Assembly: GCA_014058105.1 (NCBI GenBank)
Contig: JACGCM010000004.1
Span: forward strand, 1,302,001-1,366,000
Origin: Kingdonia uniflora
Taxonomy: Eukaryota; Streptophyta; Magnoliopsida; Ranunculales; Circaeasteraceae
DNA: 64,000 bases
Direction: 5' to 3'
Positions within the stretch are counted from its first letter, which is position 1, and every line of letters begins with the position of its first letter. A program made the position numbers and the translations under genes. Positions 57,070 to 64,000 of this stretch are shown piece after piece. Under the pieces are notes generated by a model. That model saw nothing but the letters and a program-made list of their open reading frames with translations, made no database searches and was not told the DNA's origin.

Positions 57070-58470
57070 CTACTATCAACAATTCAGGAGAACCATGTCT
57101 TATAGACAGTGGTACTACCCATTCAATATTATGAAATAATGAATATTTTACAAACTTGACCTTATAAGGCTCTAATATCGACACTATTGCTGGTACAACT
57201 AGTTTGATAAAGGGATCATGTGAAGCTTGCATCATGCTCCTCACATGCACGATATTGCACATCGAGAAAGTCTTATACTTTAGTAAGTCTACAAGGCACT
57301 TACTCAGTTTCAAAAAATCTGGCATAATGGAAATCATATTGAAACTCACGAGTCAGGAGAAGAAAATTTTCCTCACATCACTTCTATTAGAGATGGTCAA
57401 AGATATGTATTGGAACGACTGCCTAGTTTATTCATTGGTTATTTACCAGACATACATACGCATCATTGAATCTCATGCAATTACTAATTTCGGGATTAGT
57501 AATGAGAACATATATCATACCTGACATGATCGCTTGGGACATTCTGGAACAACAATAATGCGCTGAATTGTTAATAACTTAATTGGACACTCATTAAGAG
57601 GTCGTAAGATCCATTTGTCCAAAGAAACCCCATGCATTTCATGTTCACAAGGGAAGCTTGTAACTAGACCTTCAATAACCAAAGTAGGAACAAAATCACC
57701 AACTTCCCTTCAACATATTAAAGGTGATATCTACAGACCAATCCACCCTGCGAGTGGACCATTCCATTACTTTATGGTTTTAATTGATGTATCATGTCGT
57801 TAGTCACATGTATGCTTATTATCATCTAGGAAGAATGCATTTGAAAGATTACTAGCACAACTAATAGACATGGGAGCACACTTTCCAGATTTCCCTATTA
57901 AGTCTATACGATTGGATGGTGTAGGAGAATTTACTTCTCGGACATTCAATCAGTATTGTACGTCAATGGGAATAGACCTTGAACATTTAGTTTCCCACAT
58001 ACATATACAAAATGGTTTTGCAGAGTCATTAATCAAGCGATTACAGATAATCGCCAGACCTCTATTGATGAAATTTTAACTATCGGTCTCTGTTTGGGGT
58101 CATTCAATTTTGCATGCAGTAAACCTCATTCGATTAAGACCAATAGCTTAGCATCAATATTTACCAATACAATTGGTGACTAGGCATGAACCTAATTTCT
58201 TTTATTTACGCACATTTAGATGCAGTACATGTTCCTATTGCACTACCTCAAAGAACAAAAATGGGTCCCCAACGACGCCTAAGAGTATACGTAAGTTATG
58301 ATTCACCATCAATTATTCGATTTTTGGAACCTACTGCGGGCGATACGTTTACTGCACGTTTTGTAGATTGTCACTTTGATGAGACAGTTTTTCCGTCGTT
58401 AGGGGATACTACGACAAAAGTGCGGCGCGATGTTCAAGATGTTGAAATCTCATGGAATATACCATAACTC
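57070..58470 (+). pseudogene. Copia-B protease and integrase remnant
   Basis: PCLIDSGTTHSI (about 57090-57130) is the copia protease site with DSGT in place of DSGA. IYHT-stop-HDRLGHSGTTIMRRI (57510-57560) is the GAG-pre-integrase motif. ETPCISCSQGKLVTRPS is the zinc-binding end. The integrase core follows with GDIYRPIHPASGPFHYFMVL, SIRLDGVGEFTSRTFNQYC and HIQNGFAESLIKR. 58186-58467 is the integrase-RT linker (PQRRLRVYVSYDSPSIIRFL). Frames shift in several places. Confidence 0.85.
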
Positions 58471-58600
58471 TTTCATCTAGATCTATTAAACTCCCAAAGT
58501 GGCATAGAGGTTTCTAAGCTACTACACTTACACAGAATAATACTTGAACTACCCGATGCGTTTAATGATGCATCCAAAGTAATAAAGTCTCACGTAACCT

Positions 58601-58807
58601 CTTTGGTGTTGGGTTAGTGGTTTGGGACCACCTCTTGGAGAGAGCGGTCACGAGTTCAAAGCCCAACACCGGGGGGTCATCCGCCAAGATTTATCTCGAC
58701 TTAAAAGGGAGCGTACAAATTGCGGAGCTATCGTGGTGAGTCCTGAGAGACTAGTTAGGAGAATGGTAAAAAATGATGAACCCGACGAACTTCCAAATTC
58801 CAAAAAA
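58601..58807 (+). mobile_element. tRNA-derived SINE in Copia-B
   Basis: Box A TTAGTGGTTTGGGACC and box B GGTCACGAGTTCAAAGC of a Pol III promoter are followed by a tRNA-unrelated body and an A-rich tail. It is flanked by AAAGTCTCACGTAACCT (58584-58600) and AAAGTCTCACGTACCT (58808-58823), a target duplication differing by one base. Length about 207 bp. Confidence 0.92.
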
Positions 58808-59369
58808 AAAGTCTCACGTACCTGCTAGGAATGTACCAACGCGTGTTGAGATACCAATAACGGTATATATACCCATTCCAGCAAATAAATCACAGGTTAA
58901 ACGTAGACGTGGTACCTAATAAGCGATAAAAGGCTTTTACTGGACGTTTACCAAAATATGCCAAAGGATCGCAAACTGATGGTGTGGTCGAAGTCACAGA
59001 AGGACTAAAACCATCGAATTATGGTGTAGTCAGCGTTAAGAGATAATGCAGAATACCAACAACAAATATCTAGGCACCTGTAGCTACCAAATCAGTTGTA
59101 CCTGTCGAGAATACATATTAAGAATTAGCCCGAATCGAGGTAAATGTGCATACGTAGATAACCTAAAGGTTTCCACTTTATGTATGCGAGAAGGAGAACA
59201 ACTTGATCAAACAAAAGTAGTTGCCGACAATAAATTAACATATACAGTCACGCTCACCATTTTGGACAAGGATCCTGATCCAAAAACCGTTACTAAATGT
59301 CAGTAACGACAGGATTGGCCGTCTTGGGAATTAACGATCAAAGCAGAGTTGGACATTTTTGCAAAGAAA

Positions 59370-60560
59370 AAGGTATTTTGACGAATAGTCTAGTTGGATG
59401 ATTCCACAAAACCAGTTGGATATAAATGGGTATTCATAGGGGCGAAGCTAGGGGAGACTAGTGGGATCATTTGACCTCACTGAATTTGCCAAAAACTACT
59501 TGCCAGATAGCTAAAAATGATACATATATGTATAATTTGTATATATTTTACCCCACTCAGTTTTAATCATATAATTGTTATTTGTCTAGTGGACAAGAAT
59601 GTTGGTTTTGACTACCTAAACAAGGGATCAAGTCCCCACAACCTCATTTTTATATTTTCTGATAAGATTTTTTTTTTACTTGGCATGAGTTCTAATATAA
59701 GCGTTACTAAGTCTAAAATACCCTAATATGCTTCATAATTTTTTGTTCTCGGGGGCGATGCCCCCGAGCCCCCTCATTTTTTTTAACCCCAGTAGACTCA
59801 TGTCCTGGCTTCGCCCCTATTCATACATAAATGTAATGAATCCGGGGATATACTAAGGTATTTAGTTGCACAAGGATTCTCTTGAAGACCAGGAATCGAT
59901 TACGAGGAAACCAATAACCCCGTGATGGATGCGATCAGTTTCTGTTATTTAGTTTGTCAGTCAGATAAGGACTAGACACACATCTAATGGATGTGATTAC
60001 AACATACCTATACGGTAAGCTGGATACATGCATACACATGAAAATTCCCGAGGGATATCCTTTACCTAAGCATATCAAACCAGGGGATAGGAAAAAATAT
60101 GTACTGATAGTACATAAATCATTATACGGACTCAAGCAATTTCGACTCATGTAACATAATCGGTTCACTGAGCATTTAAGATATTGTGAATTCACCAATG
60201 ATCTGATTGCCCAACGTGTGTTTATCAAAAAGACAAATACAAGATTTGTTATTATCACAGTATATATAGACGACCTGATTCTCATCGGAATTCAGGGGCA
60301 AATGAAGGGCATTGCCGCCTACTTAAAAGAGGGAGTTCGAGATGAAAGATCTAGATAAAACCAAGTTATATTTTGGATTACATATAGAACAAGTACCTAG
60401 CGCCATGCTAATTTATCAAACAACGTACACCAAGAAACTTCTATAACGATTTCGTATGGATGAATGTCATCCACTACCAACACTAATGATTTCAAGGTCT
60501 CTAGACATCAAGTCTGACCCATTTCGTCCTCTAGATGAGGGTGAAGAACTCATGTGACCT
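59370..60560 (+). pseudogene. Copia-B reverse transcriptase, interrupted by a MITE
   Basis: GYKWVFI at about 59418 is cut by the hAT MITE and resumes after 59825 as KCNESGDILRYLVAQGFS, RPGIDYEET and NPVMDAISFCYLV. The RT continues with DVITTYLYGKLDTCIHMKIP, the catalytic box VYIDDLILIG (60258-60290) and, after a frame change, DLDKTKLYFGLHIEQV. The catalytic YIDD is intact but frameshifts and stops interrupt the protein. Confidence 0.88.
59439..59817 (+). mobile_element. hAT MITE in Copia-B RT, 379 bp
   Basis: The terminal inverted repeats are GGGGCGAAGCTAGG and, read inward from the right, GGGGCGAAGCCAGG. The flanking 8 bp TATTCATA (59431-59438 and 59818-59825) are identical. A GGGGGCGATGCCCCC palindrome lies at about 59751-59766. 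Confidence 0.95.
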
Positions 60561-60569
60561 TAAATCTCT

Positions 60570-61200
60570 AACCTAGGAGCCATATGAGCATTACTATACC
60601 TGGCTGGGTATACAAGGCCAAACATTTCTTTTGCAGTAAATTTGTTAGCGTGATACAGTTCTGCCCCTACACAAAGACATTAAAATAGCATAAAGTACCT
60701 ATTTCGTTACCTACACATTTTGACTCTTATACTCAAAGAAGTCAAGTACCAAGTTGATTGGGTACGTAAACGCTGGCTATCTCTCAGGCCCATACAAAGT
60801 TTGATCACAGACAAGATACATATTCATGATGAACGATGCAGAGATATCATAGAGATCAGTGAAGCAGACGATGGTGGTAACATCTTTTAACCATTCTTAG
60901 ATCCTAGCACTGCATGAGGATAAAAGAGAAGCTGTCTGGCTCAGAGCACCTATTAACCACATTGACACATGTTGCGGTAAAGTCAATCGGAAGCTCACCT
61001 ACAATAATCTTTGAATACAACTTTGCCTGTATCCAACAACTCAGAGTTAGATTCATCAAAAGAGATTATATGAAGTATATCTCGCCAAAGTTTTTCCACA
61101 CACGAACTACAAGAGACTGGAGTAGTTGACATTCATGTTCACTCGATGGAAAATCTAGCTGACTTGTTCACCAATGCATTAACAAGAGGACCTTTCAGAA
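60570..61200 (+). pseudogene. Copia-B RNase H remnant
   Basis: LLYLAGYTRPNISFAVNLLA (60595-60650) is the end of RT and start of the RNase H connection. The domain ends MENLADLFTNALTRGPF (61150-61195), matching the copia 'ENLADLFTKALP' signature. The middle is broken by stops. Confidence 0.8.
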
Positions 61201-61505
61201 AGATATGGGATGAAAGGACTTAGCAGATTGAAAGCGTCAGGGGGAGACTCTTCATCAGGGGGAGATTCTCCATAGTACTCAAAAACTAAAGCGCGTTGTA
61301 CTCTTTTCACCTTCGTAGTGGTTTTTGGCCTACTAGAGGTTTTTCCATGCAAATTTTTTAACGAGGCAACACTAAGCGTGTCTCCTACTATCTTGAAAAA
61401 ATGGTTGTATTTTTTTCTATCCAAGGTTTCCCCCTTTGGGTTTCCTGGTTAGGTTTTGAATAGAGCAAACTACTTCAAGGATATGCGGACACCCAAAATG
61501 GGGAG

Positions 61506-61732
61506 TGTTATAACCCGGGTCCAAGCCCAAGTTAGAAGGGTTTGGAGGCTCAATAGGGCAAGTTAGTTATTAGTTAGGGTAGTTATTAGTTAAAGAAATG
61601 CACTCCTTCAGGGGTTATAAATATGTAATAGAAGGGACCTTTGTGTCCTAACGTTTATTAATTGAAAACTCTCTGTTCATCTCCTCCCCTCTTTTCTCTC
61701 CCTCTCTCCATTGAGTTATATTGGTCCCAACA
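61506..61732 (+). repeat. 3' LTR of Copia-B
   Basis: 227 bp, TGTTATAACC..GGTCCCAACA, preceded by the purine tract AAAATGGGGAG. Confidence 0.93.
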
Positions 61733-61904
61733 GAAAATGCAAATCAAACAACTTTTATTTTTTGTATGAAACTATTTATAAGAGAAATGTAATATTTCCA
61801 AGTAATCAAAGCACCCCTACCGAAAAGGCGAAAACACCAATTAAATTTAAAATAATTCCCCCCACCCAATGTAATTCCGCGAGCCAAACACAACCTAAGT
61901 AATC

Positions 61905-62660
61905 CACAATCAAATTGAGATTAACCTAAACGAAGAAATGAAATGAAGAACAAACACAATTGGTGGGAGAATTTTTCTTTTGGAGCTTCAATTACTCAAT
62001 GATTTGATTCCAATTGAATTACTCTCAAAACCCCAAGTCTCTCTTACAAAAACTTGGATTGATATAAAATAATTTTACCTTTTCTAGCCTTGCCCCTTTA
62101 TGAGGGTTACAAGTTTCTAGTTATAAGATATGACCATTATGCCCTTGAAACGCATACAATATTGAAGGGATACGATAGTCGTTCGAACGACTGACCAAAT
62201 TAAGCCTAAAAAAGGCCTCAACATGAATTGGTCTTCTGGAACTCCAGTTCGTTCGAACGACTTCAATGTCGTTCAAATGACTTCCCTATTTTTACCTGAA
62301 AATTACCTCAGCTTGAAATGGTCTTTTGGGAACTCCAGTTTCGTTCAAACGACTCCAAGTATTGTTCGAACGACTTTGCCTATTTTTGCCTGAACAGACT
62401 CAACTCAAATTGGTCGAATAGAGTAAGCTCGAATAAACTCTTATGAGAACTTCAGGTCGAATAAACTCAGCTCGAATAGACTCTTCTGGAAACTCTAGGT
62501 CGTATAGACTCAGTTCGAATTCGTCGACTAGACTCAGCTGAAGTTGGTATTTTGGGAACTTTTAGGTCGTTCCTTTCATAACTCGTTCGAACGAACCTTG
62601 GAGTCGTTCGAACGAGTTGGCACCTTTTGAAGGGGTTCGATCTTCAGATCCTCCTAGATC
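61905..62660. repeat. Dispersed LTR-like repeat with TTCGAA motifs
   Basis: The same family as 15417-16014. It contains many GTTCGAACGA palindromes and decayed forms (62170-62620). It ends near CTTCAGATCCTCCTAGATCA, which matches CTAGATCCTCCGGGATCA at the end of the other copy. No coding sequence. 62661-62980 is the presumed promoter and leader of the next gene, ending in a TTCTTCTTCTTC pyrimidine patch. Confidence 0.6.
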
Positions 62661-62980
62661 ACTAAGCAAAGAAATGCTCTAGCTTATGCCTTACTCAATT
62701 AGAGACACTTAGAACTTAAAGAACCTCTCCACGAGTTTGTCTAGCTCAAGGCATTACCGGGGGTGTGAAAAATACTAGATGGACCTCTTCTTAGCAGCAG
62801 TTTTTTTTTTTAACCACCAGCAGCAGCACTAGGCACTGTTGGAGACACTCTAACTCCCCCCAAACTAAATACTCTGTGAACCTAAACAAAACTAAAGAAT
62901 AAAGAACAGAGGAGGCGCCGAGGCGTTCTCAATTACAACATCTCCTTCTCTTCTCCTTCTTCTTCTTCAACTCCACAAAG

Positions 62981-63320
62981 ATGCCAAAGTCCAAGCAAAA
63001 CAGATCAGGTAACAATCCCTCTTAAACCCTAAACCCCAAACCCCAAATCACTAATCTCACTTGTATTTTATTATTTTATTAATTTGGCTCTGGGTTTTGG
63101 ATTCTAGACTTTGTAAAAGTAAAACTCCAATTAATTTTCTTAATTTATATGCAGTGACATTGTCGAAGACCAAGAAGAAGGGAAGAGAGCACAAGGAAAC
63201 TATTGTGAACTCGATACGGGATGCGATAGAGAACTATAACTCTGTCTATGTTTTCTCATTTGAGAATATGAGAAACCTTAAGTTCAAAGAGTTTAGGGAG
63301 CAGCTCAATTCTTCAAGCAG
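62981..63320 (+). CDS. MRTO4: mRNA turnover protein 4 homolog, ribosome assembly factor (partial)
   Basis: Exon 1 is 62981-63008 and exon 2 is 63155-63320, with GT..AG intron ends. They encode MPKSKQNRS, then VTLSKTKKKGREHKETIVN and IRDAIENYNSVYVFSFENMR, then NLKFKEFREQLNSSS, 64 residues plus two bases. This is the N-terminus of the MRT4/P0-like family. Its members hold the place of stalk protein P0 on pre-60S ribosomes in the nucleolus until exchange in the cytoplasm. The rest of the gene, including most of the L10-like domain, lies beyond the window. The donor GTAAAT at 63321 starts a long intron. Start chosen because MPKSK..R..TLSKT is the conserved beginning of the family. Confidence 0.92.
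63024..63032 (+). promoter_or_regulatory. Telo-box in first intron of MRTO4
   Basis: AAACCCTAA, followed by AAACCCC repeats, just inside intron 1. Telo-boxes are frequent near the start of plant ribosome-biogenesis genes; a role here is inferred. Confidence 0.5.
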
Positions 63321-63479
63321 GTAAATTAATGTTAATGTTATGTTTTCTAGACTTGTAAATACGATATCGCAACTTATGTTCCCCATATGATCAAAAATGA
63401 TTCTTGGCGCTTAATTTTTTTTATATTTGATAAAGATTCCCAACTAGAATGATGCATCATTAGACTCACAAGCATCCCA

Positions 63480-64000
63480 ACTAGGTTGTCACCCAAGAGA
63501 GACTCAATCATATGCATATCAGTCCACACCAAGGAGAACAAAGAAGACTAGAGTACAATCCTAAAGGTCTCGGTGAGCCTCTTCAACCACCAGTATGAAC
63601 TCCGGTTACCCAATTGACCTTAGCTCTGACCCAAGAGGGAGATTAGCTACTTTTTTAGACAGAGAATCAGCAGAGAATTTGGCTTCTTTCCAGATCGTAG
63701 AAAAACAGATGCTCTCTGCAATATAAGACAAATTTCCACTGAGCTTTAATGGCCCAAGGCAGATCCATGGTTTGAAATGCCATAACAGTAGCTTCCGAGT
63801 CGGACTCCACCCAGTTATTCTTCCACCCCATCTCGATGGCCTTGGACACCACGCAAGCGATTACCTGGTATTTAACTTTGAAATTCGTGTCGTGCCAATT
63901 GATTTAGCTAAGGTGCCAAGAACGGCTCACGCGTCGCTTGTAAAGATAGCTTCGACTCCAGAAAAACCCCTGGGTTGCATCTTGAACAACTATCCGTGTT
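63480..64000 (-). pseudogene. LINE RNase H fragment in MRTO4 intron 2
   Basis: The minus strand gives VVSKAIEMGWKNNWVESDSE, ATVMAFQTMDLPWAIKAQWK and an upstream RSRSYLYKRRVSRSWHL-like stretch. This is the C-terminal RNase H (RVT_3-like) of plant LINEs, whose core word is 'G...(W/I)ESDS..V'. It lies antisense in the intron and continues past the right edge. Confidence 0.6.

Larger units (their letters stand above)
53794..61732 (+). mobile_element. Copia-B: Ty1/copia retrotransposon
   Basis: The 5' LTR starts TGTTATAACCCAGGTCC at 53794 and the 3' LTR spans 61506-61732 (TGTTATAACCCGGG to GGTCCCAACA). The flanks are an identical 5 bp GAAAA (53789-53793 and 61733-61737). Plus-strand order is protease, integrase, reverse transcriptase and RNase H, ending in a purine tract AAAATGGGGAG at 61495-61505. 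It is interrupted by foreign sequence after the 5' LTR, by a SINE (58601-58807) and by a hAT MITE (59439-59817). Frames are broken, so it is inactive. Confidence 0.93.

Overview
The window reads as nuclear DNA of a flowering plant, most likely a eudicot. It has intron-containing host genes with GT-AG introns, a REM/B3-type transcription factor relic, and a dense, nested load of LTR retrotransposons, hAT, MULE and Harbinger-like DNA elements, a LINE and SINEs. Almost all transposon coding sequence is decayed by stops and frameshifts. The species cannot be named from the sequence.

Layout. 1-2435: decayed minus-strand Ty3/gypsy element running off the left edge. 2436-15416: a roughly 13 kb plus-strand Ty3/gypsy element of the TAT type (copy 1) with a truncated 5' LTR and a complete 3' LTR. 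15417-16014: dispersed LTR-like repeat. 16045-16763 and 40072-40982: two halves of a B3-domain (REM-like) pseudogene, separated by a 23.3 kb nested insertion. The insertion is a minus-strand Ty1/copia element (Copia-A, 16769-40066), itself split in its reverse transcriptase by a 4.46 kb solo LTR (17728-22192) and by a second complete TAT element (copy 2, minus strand, 22491-36710). 40862-42640: a 523 bp tandem duplication and a hAT element. 42641-45269: LTR-like repeat and unassigned sequence. 45270-48260: minus-strand LINE. 49297-50609: an intact three-exon SGF11 gene. 50941-53769: a MULE-like element with another element nested in its right terminal repeat, which in turn holds a Harbinger-type MITE. 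53794-61732: a plus-strand copia element (Copia-B) with perfect 5 bp target duplications, carrying a SINE and a hAT MITE. 62981 to the right edge: the first two exons of an MRTO4-type ribosome-assembly gene, with a LINE fragment in its second intron.

The most interesting system is in the two TAT elements. Each carries, between pol and the 3' LTR and in antisense to gag-pol, a spliced multi-exon gene with its own TATA box. It encodes a globular domain resembling the plant 'putative gypsy-type transposon' family followed by long coiled coils. The two copies share intron positions and an identical 102 bp exon. A second small antisense ORF with its own TATA box at matching spacing lies nearer the 3' LTR. 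Tandem repeats separate the converging pol and antisense genes and also lie between the two antisense promoters. The element therefore looks like a retrotransposon with two opposed expression units. Because the two copies lie in opposite orientation about 7 kb apart, they also form a very large imperfect inverted repeat.

The only genes that look functional are SGF11 and the partial MRTO4.
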